Positions 43,924 to 57,241 of a DNA stretch of 64,000 nucleotides are shown here, in pieces. The DNA comes from Chrysaora quinquecirrha. Taxonomy: Eukaryota > Cnidaria > Scyphozoa > Semaeostomeae > Pelagiidae. The notes beneath the pieces were generated by a model. The model did not search any database. It had not been told where the DNA came from and worked only from the letters and a program-made list of their open reading frames with translations. Both the position numbers and the translations under genes were made by a program. The first letter of the stretch is position 1. Each line of letters starts with the position of its first letter. Location: assembly GCA_014526335.1 (NCBI GenBank), contig JACTAT010000002.1, positions 2,207,609-2,271,608 on the forward strand. Direction: 5' to 3'.

Positions 43924-46900
43924 TTAGTTAGTTGTCTGAGCTACCATACCAGTAGATGATGATGTACAAGAGGCCAATGCAACAGTCATCTGTGGAACTG
44001 ATGGTAGAGGGTTGAATGGAGAATTCTTGCTGAAAAGTATCTTGACTTTTGTTTTGTCTGGACAAAGTGGGGCCCCATCATTGCCAAGTTCTGCTTCTTT
44101 CTTCCTGAAGAATCAAAGAGAAATTCTCATGAAAAAGAGTTGAATAAAAACTGCAAGGAAGTTAAAACGGCTTGTTTCACACATTCTGCAGGGATATGGG
44201 AAAAGATTGAATGCAAGCCTAGATCTATACATAACTTCTGATTGTTCCGACTTGTTCTCACTTGTTTGCGCTGATTTGGCTTTGTAATCAGGTTTTCCCT
44301 TATCTGTACCAGTGATTCCCACAAGATACAGTGACAACATCTGAGAGATCAGTGGGCTGTCAATTGTTGAAGGGAAGAGGCTGGCGGATGATCCGAATAA
44401 ATGGAGAATAATGGTAAAGAGGACCACAGCTGTTCAATTCTGATTTTTCTGTCTTTGATGATGATAATTCCATTCTTGGCTTCCCTTGCTACCAATGATT
44501 CTTACTTATTCCTACTTATTCCCATTTGGTTCTTATTTGTTCCCTATGCATTGAGGTGCTACTTGTTGTGGTGGTACTTTTTGCGTAATGTGGTGGATAA
44601 TCACAACTTTGGTGGGTTATTATGCTTTATGCGATGGATTACTATCATTGTTGTGGCAGCAATTTTTGCGCACTGTGGTGGATAATCACAATTGTGGTGG
44701 ATTATTATGCTTGATGTGGTTGGTTACTATGCTTCATGTTGTGGTACGTTTTGCGTACTGTAGTGGATAAGCACTACTGTGGTGGGTTATTATGCTTGTT
44801 GTGGCGGTGTTTTTTGCGTACTGTGGTGGATAAGTATTACTGTGGTGCGCTATTATGCTTGATGTGGTGGGTTATTGTGCTTGATGTGGTGGTGTTTTTT
44901 GTGTACTATGGTGGATAGGCACTACTGTGGTGGGTTACTATGCTTGATGTGGTGCTGTTTTTTGCGTACTGTGGTGGGTAAACACTGCTGTGGTGGGTTA
45001 TTATGCTTGATGTGGCAGGTTACTTTGCTCGATGTGGTGACGTTTCTTTGCGTACTGTGGTGGATAATCAATTCTGTGGTGGGTCATTATTCTTGATGTG
45101 ATGGGTTACTATGCTTTTTGTGGTGGTAATTTTTAGGTAATTTGTACATTGTAGTACTAGCGTGTATAGGTTAAGAAAAGAAGCGTATGCCATAGTTAAA
45201 TTTGTAAATTGAATTTAAATGGAATTACTTACAAATCAGCATTTTCAACATGAGAAGGCACCTTCTCAGCACCATCTGGAGGTCCACGTGCAAACAGAAA
45301 GTTAGGTGATGATGAGAATTTGGGTGCAGATGCAGTGGTATCTGGAGAGCAGTTATCTTGATTAGCAGCACCACTTGATGAGGATCTTGATGATGGCCGT
45401 GATGATTCAGCCACACCACATGGAACTATCGGCCAGGATGGTGATGTAGACTGGCTTCTGCTATTTGGACCACTGGTGTTTGTGCTAACAGTACTTGTGT
45501 ATAACTCAGAAGGGTCTATAACACCATTTGAGGTTTGTGTGTCTACATTACGGCTAAGGATTGAAGCTAGTGGTGCTTTGCGTCCCTCAGGTGTCTTGTC
45601 CAACTGTTAAAAAAAAAGATATGAAGGTTAATACAATCAATAAAGAATGAAGCCCCATTAGTGGGGTCTGAATATCCCATATCCACTACAATTTTTCTAA
45701 AAATATCCCCCTTGCCCCTGTTTGTTATATTTAAATATCTCCCCTTTACCGCAGAATTCCACAAAAATATGCCATATATCCTTTATTTCCTCCAGATTCA
45801 TCCCAAGTCCCTGTGATTTTTGCTAGAAATATCCCATTTACCGAACACGACGGCAGTGCCTCAAGAATGGATAGATTCGTTAATAAATTATAAAGTGGAA
45901 CCTAGGGACTAGTTTGTTCATCTCCCTGTACATATATATCTATTACCATATCTATCAATTACTCGACATCTAAGACCCCACTTACACGGAAACGAATGCG
46001 AGTCCCTTCCCAAAAAGGCTACGAGTGGTTATTCATTCACACCGTTGGGAACAGTATCGTATCTTAGAAAAGAGGATCCATTTTCCCGATTCGTTCTTGT
46101 GTAACACAACGAAATGGTACCAATACCGTACCTTCTGGATCCGCACCCTTTGGATCCGCTGGACCCGCACCTTTCGGATTCGTATCTTTTTGATCAGTAC
46201 CCTTTTCTCTGTCAACAGGATCTAAAAAACGTACCATCTTTAGCACACACGACGAGGTCCGAAAATAACAATTCTAATTTTTGCTCTCAATTCATGAGTT
46301 ACGAAATCAGATAAGCTTTGCTTTCGTTGGTAAATAAGCTACACGAAAGAAAGCAGTCTCAAAGAAACGACATTCTTCAGAGGGCCAAATTAATGATGAT
46401 GGTGATAAAGTCAAGCGATTATTTTTAGTACTGTAATTATTTTGTGTATCAGCAGGTTGGTCTAACACCATCTGCAAGCTTGAAATCATTACTGTAAATT
46501 TGGCGAGTTCTCCATGTTGTTCTCCATACACTGGATAAGCAAATTTTAGGCGTGTAACTTTAAACTTTGTGCTTGATAAGAATAGTTATAATATTTATCC
46601 ATCTCTTTTCTCTCAGGAAAAGCCTTGTTGGTCGTTAAATCTATTACGATCTGTCAGCTATGGCTAATATCTCGTTAGTTATTGCTGTTTAGACTTATTA
46701 CAACCACAACTTAGACTTATTACACTTCGTTCCACTCTGAAAATAGCTAAAGTTACTTTCACGACAACAACTCGAATGCTGTCTGCTTCAAGATTGTCTT
46801 TTGACCTGAAAATGTCTTAGCAGTCCCAGATTCTCAGTACACAGAGTTTTTTAACATTCTGTTTAAGAAAAATTAACCATACTGTTGTCTTTCAAGTCCT

Positions 46901-49900
46901 TGTCATCTTAAGAAACTTTTAAAAGAAATTTAGACAGAAAACGTATCCTTTAATGGATTGGTTAATGCAGCATCATTGTCGCAGGCAAATACACTGGACT
47001 TTTGATGCAGCCCTCAAAGTTGCTTAAAATATCTAGTATTTCAGCCCTAGCAGAATGACTTGTACACCCTAAAACTCTTATTTTGGCTCTTTTCTTGCTC
47101 TTCAATGTAATTGAAAAGTCGATGTAGCTATTTTACAAGGAAAGCTATCTCAACCAAAAAGTTTATAAAAATTTCAGCCGTAGTTGCTTATTGACCAGCT
47201 GCTTATTTTGAAAAGTGTATGGGCGTTTTTGAAGGTCAAGACGAAAAAATAATTAAGTACGTTCTTAGGTTTTCAAATCCGTTAAAACTGATGAACTTTT
47301 TGGGGAGCCGAGTACTTCTTTCTTATGAACCTTATTCTGATAAAAGCAACGTGTAGAAGTCAACTGCTAGAAAATAAGATGCAAAGAGGCAAGATTTACC
47401 TTTTCTTGATCAACCAGTCCAAGCTCATGAACGAGTATTTCAATTTCTGTGTTAAGACCTTCAACACTCCTTCTCGTATGCAGATTTTGAGTCTTTGGGC
47501 CTTGTGGTATTGGTATGGCTCTTGAATGCATTACAGCTCCAGCGAGACCTGTCTGACCGGCTACTGCTGAATGGTCACCTTGCAAAGGCGATTGTCTGCC
47601 ATGGATGGACTGTGATTGCTTGGTTCTTTGTAGATATTGCTTGAATTTCTGTTAAAAAAAACAAGTCAAATTAACTCAGTATAGAATATTACTCATGCAA
47701 AGACTTATTTTATTGGGAACTTTCAACCCATCAAATTCTTTAAACGGTAGGCTTCGCAGAGACATAACGATAATTCCCAACCAATTAAAAAAACCTTGAA
47801 AACGGTAGGTTTATAGCAGGTTCGAATTTGTTTCGAATTCTTTTCGAATTCGTTTCGAATTCGGGAGACAGGAGTGTTTAATCCTTTTCCAGCCGATACT
47901 TTCAGAATGTCTTGATAATGATTTTGTAAATAAATCGAAATATCGACTAAACATCTTCGTGTTTTTTCCTATTTTAACTTAAATCTTGAGTTCAACAAGA
48001 TGCACCAATTCGGAATTGCATTCATCCTTTATATTCTGGGAGTGTTAAAGTCCGCTATCTTGAGTGCAATTAAGCACTCTGTTAGTCGAACAACTTTTTT
48101 ATTTTGATCTTCCTAAAGAATATACATGCTGATTCTTTCAAATCTCGAGTAGCAGATAGGTTTCCCCTGTGCGGAGGTTTGTTGTTCTACAAAGGAATGT
48201 CATTTGGTACAATAAACTGGATCAAAAGGAAGCCAAAGTCTTTGGGTGGAGTCTTGTCCTTCAAAGGCATATCTCGTGGGTACTAATGGTAACCCCACAG
48301 GCATCAAGGTAAAATTGTTATAGCTACTACTCGAATATGAGCTAACTTCGATTCCTCCTTTTTTTAAGGTCAAAATGTGCTTGAATTGAAAAACAGCATT
48401 TAATTGCACTTGATACAAGTCATTAAAGTTTTTAAGTCCGCTATCTCGAATACGCGCTATCGGCAATCTCTCCGTTTGTCGAACAAGTTTTTATTCCTAT
48501 TTTCTAGAATAGACATGTTGAGTCTATCAAATCTCGAATAGCTTGTCACTGTCTACAACCAATCTTTAGTTTCCTTTGAACTTCTAGTTAGCAAATGTCG
48601 GATACATTTACTGTGGAGCCACTATAAAACGGACACCTATGAGATCAATGTTATTGTCTGATGCAGGGAGCTGTCCGTTGTACGGAGGTTCGTTATTTTT
48701 ACAAAGGAATGTCATTTGGGACGAAAAAATTTGTCCGCTGTTTGTTGTTTGGACATGTTCGATGTGTGGTGTCCGTCAATCGGAGAATATAATCAACTGT
48801 ACGCATAATGAAAAAGAGGCTTTAAAATAATTGGAGTTGAAACCATGTTTTAGAACTCTAATATAATTGAAATTATCATGCATGAAATACAAATAAAAAC
48901 CCAGGTTGAGGTGACAAAACAATGCTAAGTCTCCAAGTGCTTCTTACAAAACAATGAAACCCAGCCCAGGATTGAACAAAATTTGCCTTTACATGGCAAA
49001 AACATTAAAGTCAACCCAGGACAAAATTTCAATCGAGGATGAAAAAGTGAGTTGAATTCATCCTGGGTTGGGTTGAAACACTTTTTTGCAATTTATAAGG
49101 GCTTTGACCACAGGCCGAGATGATACTCAAACTGGGATGAATTTTAACCTGGGTTGAGTTTTCTAAATTAAAGGGTCTCTTGGAATGTACAAATATTTCA
49201 TATTTTAAATGCCATATTTCTTTTTTGGCATTAAACTGCATTCTAAAACACTTCACGGAAAGTGTAACTATAACAGGGTCAGAATAAATGTAGATATAGG
49301 TGTATGGATGAAGACTCTTCAACCTCTTCTTGGTAAAACAAACTAAATAACAACAGCAAACCTCTTTGGTATCAGCACTGCCAAGTGAGTTTGATCTTTT
49401 ATGATGGCTCTTCTGGCTTTCTTCATTTGAATCATCCCATCCAACAAACTGGGTCTAAAATTTAAGTGAATTTTAGCACGCGACACTGTATTCGGCGTGC
49501 CTCCCAGGGTGGCTAAACATGCAAGTGAAAGGAGCAACATGCCCCAAGTCATTTGCATGTTGCAGAGTTATTAAATCTTTGAGTTTTCAAGGGCCCAAAA
49601 TCTGGAACTCACTTCCAGCTGAAATCAAGTCAGCCGGAAATAACAAAGAGTTCAAAAGCTAAACAAAATCATGGTTCTTAAATAAAAAATGTGCGTGTTC
49701 CTTCTGTAATAAATGATTCTTTGATGCAATCTGTGGAGTTGCTTCATGTTAGTTTGAATTAGTGTTTATCACTATTGTGTTATACTAACGTTAAACAAAC
49801 AATGTAAACAATGTACAATTCCAATCTGTTGTCTCCCAGAAACGTTTGCTTCTCTCTTGCAACCACTTTTGTCGTGCCCTATAAGGTTCTGAGGTGGCTA

Positions 49901-52900
49901 AACTGGGAGACACCAAGAGGACATCAATGTCGCTTGCAACATGTCTCCTAGTTTAGCCAGGCCTTTAGATAGACAGTTCAGGATGCTTAGAAAGGAGATT
50001 ATTCATGAACAAGTTTCCAAAAGGGGCATTTCCCAAGTTAATGAAGGGCTTGGTCATAAAAAATGTTCTGTAGGCTTTTTTGTGAAACCCTGATGAGCAT
50101 CCCCTGAATATAATCTATGGATCAGCCTTTTCTGCTCATCAATAATATCACCTGTCAAGAAGAAATCTGAAAGACCAGGATACCTGTGTTTCTTTGCTGC
50201 ACATGGCTGGACCAGTTGTTGATACAACATCCTTAGGCCATTGTCCATTCATGTAAGAGCTTGACAATGTTTCAAGAGAATTGGTCCTTCCAGGTCCCAT
50301 TCTAACTGGCTTCGGCTTGTCCCCTACAAGGTGAATAAGAACATAATTTGTGTTTTATTCTAATCTTGCTGTCATTATCTTACAAGAAAATTGTTTAACC
50401 AATACGCAAAAAGTTGTTTTCCTTGCAATATTGCAATGCTAGAGGGGGCAAACGCGCCTCTGAGATTTCAGCATTGTTTCACATATTGTCAGAACATAAA
50501 GATGATTTGAAACTTTTTGAAAAAGTTTTAGTTGTTCATGATGATACTCTGTGTCAAAATTAGTCCATTAGAAATTCAAACCTGTCTACCCTTCAAGGAA
50601 CAATTGTCTCATGCCCCCTTTCCTATTTAGAGGTTGGGAGCAAACACCCCTGAAAGACAGAAGGCATACCACAATTTGATGATCCAGGACTAGGGTGCAA
50701 CCTGGCACATGGGATTCAATTGGGACTGGGATGCAAGTGGGACACCAGACTTGAAAGTGGGACAAATGCCTGGGGTTCAACCTGCGTCCTGGGTCATCAA
50801 ATTCCAGTATGCCAAAGAAAAACATATTTGTTTCTCTAAAAAAACAGATACAAAAAAAAATTCTGAAGCAATAGCCCTACTTTGAATAATATGCTTATTT
50901 TTCACATTGACATCTTGTTGAAGGCAAAAATGGGTGCACATACGTATTGTAGTAAGCCATTTTTCAAAGGAAATGTGCCCAGTGGACAATGTACCCAATA
51001 GAAGTACTTCACTCTATTTTGATTGGGACTTAAGCCCAAGCTTGAAAAACACACCCATCTGCCTTTTTAAGAATATCTATAGAAATGCCTGTACTGTTCC
51101 TTTTACAAGATTTCAAAACCCATTCTGGATACCATATTCTGGGAGGCACAACCCTAATACGCCTAATACCCAAAGTATACATAGTGCCTATGGGCCCCAT
51201 CATACTTTATAGTCCTCTTCACTCTTGTGACTAACAGGGCCTGTTCTCTCAAAGCATGAGATCATCAACAGAAGTCTAATTTGCACACAAAATAGCTATC
51301 CCTGCTGTTAGCAATATGAAAAATTCAACAAGCAGTTAAATAAGATTGGATGCTCAATCAAATCTATCCACCCACATAGCCTAATCATTTGTCTTACAGA
51401 GAAGACTTTCTAATTAGGGTGTTGACAACTGTTGACAATCATTGGCTGAAAACTATTTGTATAATACCCTATCACCTGATATTCTAGTGAAAACACCTGC
51501 AGTCAAAAGATGTGCACAGAAAAATCAATTCAAGTCCAAAATTATCTGCTTTCTCTGGAGTCACAAGCATTAGGGAAGTAACACAGAAAGTCAAAGTTGG
51601 GGTAAACGGGGCAGATGCCCTGGCCCACAAGCTCTGCTAGGGGTCTGTAAAAATAAGGATCTAAAAATGAGAATTATAATTTTTTTTGCTTTGGTAGAGT
51701 TATTGTCAAAATCAAGGCTCACTCATTTACCAGCCAAGAAAAGCTGCTTTAAAGAGCTCCTCGCAGAAAAAGTAGTCTCATCAAATAGGGTATTTCCCTT
51801 TCAATATAAAAAGAAATTTCTTGAATTGGCATGACATGAATTGAGACCAACATTTGAAGCCTCTAGCACTGGAAGAAATGTAGTGTGGTGTGGGAAGAAA
51901 CAACAAATTTGAGGGTCAAACAATAGGAAAATAAAAGAATTTGGCAATTTTATGGGGGCAAGGGGGCAGCTGCTCCCATTGGCCCCTTGCTTCCAGCATT
52001 CCTGTCTAGCACTTCTTTTCAGTGGGTTTGGTTGGGAAATTCCACAAGGACCTGTACCAACCCTCAAGCCCCAACAAAGGAAAGGAACAGACTTGGGCAT
52101 GGTGGAACTGGAGGGCACATATTAACCATCACTGCTTCTTGGAAGGTCTTCCTACTGCTGAGAGTGAAATTTCATGCAAGAGCACAGGTCAATAGGATCT
52201 CAGAAGATGATGAAATAATGAGACCTCAACCCAGGCTGTGTCTCTACCATGGCTGTGGCTTGAACCCCAAGCCCCCCCAACCTTTCTTAGCTTCTGACAT
52301 CATGAGCTAGCTAAATTAGACCAAGATGCCACAGCACCCTCACTTCTGTCTGATATTGGTTCTTCAAAACCCAAAGAGAGGTTTGCAAATGTCAAAGATT
52401 TAATCTAATTCTTCTCCAAGCCCCCAATTGCATGATACCCCAACAAATTATGGGATGATTGGCAGGTCTGTTCTTCTGGTTAATCTTGCCCCACTGACAC
52501 ACCCATTCCATCTCTTAACCACAATTCCAAATGCATCTAGTATTATTTGCATTCAAAATGCTCTTGAGTTCTTCCATTTATTTTGTGGCTCTTTATTTAC
52601 ATGCTTTGGATTGTCTGTATTAATCTTAGGATCAGCTTAATTTTTCATTTTTCTGTTCTTGCATTTGCTGAACAAGCATTAAAGTAAACAATTTTTGTTG
52701 TGGCAGTCAACATTTCTCAGTTATACCACAAATGAATGCTTGAAACTCAAGACTTTGGTTACTTTGAAATCTATCACCAAGTCTATTTTATTCTAAACTA
52801 TTCAGCAATTTATAATAAAGCATGTAAGTTAATTAGCTGTAGGGTAAACATGCACTTTAATTTGTTATTACCTGCCCATGATAAGACAATTTACATGATA

Positions 52901-53778
52901 GAAGCTAATTTCCTATTAGAAACTGGACCTACCAAGTAACCCAGTAAGGTTAGAATACAATGTAGTAAACTTCATATAATAAGAAAATAATGTATTTTCA
53001 TTTCAAATTTAGTTTCTAATAATCACTTCTCTGCCACTTATCTACTGTAATTTTCGTACAGCAATCCATAAAATATTTTTAAGTAGGTGGGCTTGGGGAG
53101 AACAGGAAATTCTAACTTGAGTTTAGATAGAACAAAGCTTTTACTCAAGCGCCAGTTTCATTTTGTACTGGAGAAATAATTTATCAGCTGAAGAAAATTC
53201 AAGGTTTGGTGAACAATACTTTTAGCATATGGTTGATAAAACTCAATTTGAGCAACAAGAATGGGACTCTGCAGGTCGAAAACGCAAAAAGCACGAGCTT
53301 GGCAAGGCCTAAAACATTTTGAAAATAGCCCATGATTTTTGCATAAAAAGATTATGAACATTTCGAAATGAGAAAGACGAATCAAATAAAAATGTTGTTG
53401 ACTATGAAATTTCGTCTCCAGGGCTTTATATTTCGCTGAGTTTCCAAGACAAAAGCCACACGGCCCAAACGCATCGGGGCAGCCATAAAACACGAAGTTG
53501 TCCGTTCAAAAAGAAGATGAAAGACACGAAAATAGAAATAGCATACCCAGAGGAGAAACAAGCGTTCTGTGCTCGGATGAAAAAACATCTGGGCTTCTTC
53601 TTATTTTGCTTCTTGTGTCGCCAACTAACACAGGAGATGGCACTGGGGGACTTGGCCTTCTTCTTGTTGGACTTGGATTTCTGATCAAAGACGACAAAGG
53701 AGCTGTTGCTTTCAGCGGCTGAGGCTTCAGCTTGGAATTTCCAGGCGAGTTGATCTTTCTAGGCCTTTGACTAGCCAT
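43924..53778 (-). CDS. FAM117/GLCCI1 family protein, six exons
   Basis: Exons: 53778-53547, 50323-50184, 49454-49362, 47648-47400, 45603-45233, 44104-43924. Every join keeps phase, giving 421 aa. Seen: a basic Pro/Ser-rich N-terminus (RKINSPGNSK), the family core GRTNSLETL..YMNGQWPKD (residues about 90-110; human FAM117B/GLCCI1 has RRTSSLDT..YLxGQWPRD), then CSKETQTQF, HHKRSNSLGS, KFKQYLQRTKQS, QSPLQGDH, the Ser-rich TPEGRKAPL stretch and the C-terminal CPDKTKVKILF (family CPDKNKVNF). GLCCI1 was found as a glucocorticoid-induced transcript; the molecular role of the family is poorly known. Ser residues in RxxS contexts suggest kinase sites. Which vertebrate paralogue (FAM117A, FAM117B, GLCCI1) is closest cannot be told by eye. 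Introns are rich in repeats. Confidence 0.87.
44530..45135. repeat. TGTGGTGG minisatellite in FAM117-like last intron
   Basis: Roughly ten degenerate units of about 50-70 bases share TACTGTGGTGGATAA, GTGGGTTATTATGCTTGATG and GGTGTTTTTTGCG. Overlapping open frames rich in Trp, Cys and Val on the plus strand follow from the repeat and are not genes. Confidence 0.85.
46110..46205. repeat. Short GGATCCGCACC tandem repeat
   Basis: About five degenerate units of 15-17 bases (TGGATCCGCACCCTT, TGGATCCGCTGGACC, CGCACCTTTCGGATT) create open frames on both strands (Pro/Asp-rich). It lies in intron 4 of the FAM117-like gene. Confidence 0.55.
48046..48735. repeat. Two direct copies of a decayed transposon-like unit
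   Basis: GTCCGCTATCT..GTCGAACAA..TTTTTATT..CAAATCTCGA occurs at about 48051-48150 and 48435-48540. ACGGAGGTT..TACAAAGGAATGTCATTTGG occurs at about 48172-48215 and 48683-48720. The paired blocks suggest two tandem insertions of one DNA-transposon relic in intron 3 of the FAM117-like gene. Confidence 0.6.
48893..49165. mobile_element. AACCCAGGTTGA inverted-repeat element
   Basis: The left AAAACCCAGGTTGAG and right TTAACCTGGGTTGAGTTTT ends enclose repeated ACCCAGG / CCTGGGTT words in both orientations, a small foldback element in intron 3 of the FAM117-like gene. Confidence 0.6.
49567..49662 (+). mobile_element. LINE reverse-transcriptase C-terminal remnant
   Basis: The plus-strand frame reads SFQGPKIWNSLPAEIKSA then EFKS before TAA. 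This is the hallmark C-terminal end of non-LTR retrotransposon ORF2 proteins (xxGPKxWNSLPxxIK). Only about 32 codons survive, in intron 2 of the FAM117-like gene, opposite to the gene's direction. Confidence 0.75.
50324..53546. other. Intron 1 of the FAM117-like gene
   Basis: A 3.2-kb intron of AT-rich, mostly unique DNA. I see no exon-like segment, strong repeat or RNA gene in it. Short frames at 50586, 51801, 51987 and 53158 have no recognisable features. Confidence 0.5.
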
Positions 53779-55060
53779 TTTATTTCTACTTAATCCCTAC
53801 TAACTAACTACAAGACGAGCATTCTTAGTGAAAAGTGTCGGTTTTCTGAACTCTGCGGTACGAACGTACCCTCAGCTGAGTCCCATTCTACAGTGTGAGT
53901 TTGTCAATGACTTCACTAAAATTTCTCCAATAGGTTTACAGGGTCATGTGACAAATCCTTGCAATATGATTGGTCGAATGACAAAATCAAGAACAGCTGA
54001 TTGGCTTTATTTTGACCTCGAGCAACACCAAAACTCATTCACAAATTGTTCCCCGTTACCTGGGAGCTCCAGCATGTAACTATAGATAAAGTAAATACCT
54101 AACCATTTATGGTGTGTTGACTCTAACAATGGTGGATGCGGGGTGGAGTTGGAGTCTCGTGCAGAGGTCACGTTCACGAAAATAATAATTGTGACAAAAC
54201 ACAGGGAAAAACAACTTTGATAAATTGCCTGATGGAGAAAAAGAAACTTTTTTTCGAAGAAATAAAAGAGCGATTGTGACTTGTCGAAATGAGTAATTGC
54301 GCATGCGTAGTTCAATTCTCTTCGCTTTTCCGCAAAATTCAACTACTTTTGTTCTCAATCTTTCCTTTGGTTTCCATATCGTGTTTTTCCTTTAAAAGTT
54401 TCCATGCGTTTAGGTATTTCTCATGAAAGATTTCTCCACATGGCCACACATAGTACAACTGAATTACTGTACCTGGAAACAGCAGGTTTTGGGTGAGCAT
54501 GGGGCTGACCCTGTGACCTTATGACCACGAGTCAGTGAAAAGAAATGATTATGGAAAGCGATGGGACCGTTTTAAACTAGAGGTCATTAAAATCATCTGT
54601 AGCTCTAAGTCGGTTGACGCCCAAGTTCACCCAGACAGGCCATCACCTGCACTCGGCACTCCCTGCTCTGGAGCTACCCCATGTCGTTTGTGAGCTCGGT
54701 GTGCACGCAAATCTCATTTTTCCTAATAAGACCTTTGGGCAACGAGCGAGCGTTAAAATACAATTGAATTTTGAAGCAATATGCAATAGAAGCATTCACA
54801 TCCACAATTGATTGGATGTAATTTCTTACACCCTGGCGATAAATAAGTCTCTTGTGGTTGTTTTTCAATAAAATGACCTCACTCAGGTAATTAATAAATC
54901 AAGAGTCTTCATATTGGTCAGCTTTTATACATTTGTTATTGTAGGGTTGTTTCTTAGGTAGGTTGTCTTTTAGGTTTGAAATACTTTAAATTTTCATAAA
55001 ACCGTCTGCACTGCTACACTAAACCCTCTGTTGTACCTGCCATCATAGGTATACAAATAT

Positions 55061-55438
55061 ACACTCTTTTTTAGAAGAAACTAAGATTTTTTGGTCAGTA
55101 CTCAAAGTTTCTTAGTTTTGGGACAAATTTGGTACTGAAAGTTTCTTTGAAGTTTCTTAGAATCAAAATTTTTAAGTGCCAAAACAGGTAATTGACACTT
55201 AAATTCTACAAATAGAAGAAGCAATACAATTCACGTTTACATCAGCTGTTTTTTCTGTAAAAATAGACAGTTATGGTGCAACAGAAGTTTGTTTTTCGAT
55301 GCTTTATTTCTAATTCTAAAGATTCTCGAGACCTGCGAGTTTCTTATCATTTTTGGTCGAGTACTGAAAGTTTCTTAACCAATATTGATCTCAGTACTGA
55401 GTTTCTTATAAATGGGTTTCTTATAAAAAAAAGAGTGT
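55061..55438. mobile_element. MITE with TTTCTTA internal repeats
   Basis: The ends ACACTCTTTTTTAGAAGAAA and TTTCTTATAAAAAAAAGAGT (then GT) are inverted repeats. The interior carries AGTTTCTTAG and CAGTACTGAAAG words. It is the third and best-ended relative of the elements at 10718 and 14316. Confidence 0.75.
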
Positions 55439-56039
55439 AGCCAAATATAAAAATACACTCAAAACAGGTATACCATTGCTACCATTACTAAACACAATTT
55501 AGAAGCAATAGAATGAAGATGCTCTGGGGGAGAATTGAATACACAAGCTCAGGAGGGCTTCTAGTAGTACTGTATCTTTTAGGGGTTTCTGAAAAAATGA
55601 GTGCATATTATTGTTTTGGAATGAAGTTCACTGTTTCTTCCGAGAACAGATGAGGGGAAATAGGGGGACCTCATTTTTCGTAGATTTATTTGTTAGATTT
55701 GACACCTGCCAATCAAATGATGTTGGGTTTATCACGTGGGCATGAGTGTTGGTGCGAGTGCGGGAAATTTTTTGTTGTCACGCATTTATGGTCCCTTCGT
55801 GTTAAATATCTGGGCTCCATCTCATCTTCATGCTGGCAAGTCTGTGCATGCACAATCACGAAATTCGTTGACGAAATGCTGTGATATATCGGGCAATAGC
55901 AGCTACTCCCAGTCAGGCAGTCAAACCACTAGGTTATCACATGTTCCTGAATACTGAGCGTCGATTGGCTAATTCTCGAGATGTAAACCGAAGAACTGGT
56001 AAATGAGATGAAACACGAATCCGAGGAAAAACAGATAAT

Positions 56040-56210
56040 TAGCTTAGCTAGCAAGTTAGTCAGTTAGTTAGCTATGTAGTTAGTTAGTTAGCTAGTTAAT
56101 TAGTTAGCAAAGACTGAAAGTTAGTTAGTTATCTAGTTAGTTAGTTAGCTAGTTAGTTAGTTTACCTACTTAGCTAGTTAGTTAGCTAGTTAGCATATCT
56201 TGCATGTACG
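56040..56210. repeat. Degenerate TTAG tetranucleotide microsatellite
   Basis: Runs of TTAGTTAGTTAGCTAG extend over about 170 bases. The same tetranucleotide in the complementary reading makes the perfect array at 62867. Confidence 0.85.
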
Positions 56211-57241
56211 TTAGTTTGTTAGTGCAGGAGTATAACCCGAATTTGAGTTCTAGTTTCAATAGCATTCTGTCATTAGCTCGTAAATAATTGTACCCTAAAT
56301 TAGCTTTTGACGTAATACGTCAGCGCAGGTGGTAGGCCAGTGTGCCTTGACTGGTGTGATTGTTATCAGCGGAGCCAAACAAACAAGAAGAAAGCAAATC
56401 TGTTTCAAGACCAGGCATGTTTTTGTAAATTGGCACACTGTCTTTTTATCTTTGCAGGGCATCTCCAGACAGTCAAAACAACCATACTATTATATTGACA
56501 ACATTTTGGCGAGACGAACGTTTCCAAGACTTTATTTCGCAAATTAAAAATTTTTGCCAATCAGCCTTTTGCAGCTTGACTACACGTTTTTCTAAAGTTA
56601 GCAACTTTACTTGGCCAGGCCTTAAAGTTGTTAAAAGTATCTGAGATTTGAGCCCTTTGTGTTGGCACAGATTTCAGACCCTAGGATTCTATGACCCTTA
56701 AGTACTAAATTCTGAAATGACCCTTAAAGTACGAGTGGGCCTTTGAATAGACAAGATAAAAAATGTTTCGGATCAAAAAAGGTTAAGTAGTTATTTCCTA
56801 ATTGGTCAACTCGCAAATAGTTGTGACCGTTGTGACAGGTAGGCATAAGAGCTGCGTCGCGGGCCTCCAGACAAAGGCTAGTCACGCAAATTTAGTATAC
56901 ACAACAGGGAAGAATCAACTATCCGGTTTGCTGCCTTGTAGCTATTCTTCGTACGCTCGTTCGAAAAGACACAAAACTTTGTTTGTTATAAAAACATTTA
57001 TTTGAAAGTCTTCTAGCATCTTACAGGTTACTTACTTAATCAACCTACAAATATAAAATGACAACGAGAAAATACACAGTCATCTTTGTAGCATTTATGC
57101 AATGAAATATGAAAATGAAATAAGACAGAGAAGCATCTAGCTAATTTGACTTTCTCGGTTGAGAGTCTCTATGTTAATTTGGATTCGTCAGATCTATGGA
57201 TCACAATGCTGGGCATCAGAATACCGAAATACCGAAATACC

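Noticed and set aside
44401..45096. Chain of plus-strand frames rich in Trp, Cys and Val
   Set aside because: They follow the TGTGGTGG minisatellite inside an intron of a minus-strand gene.
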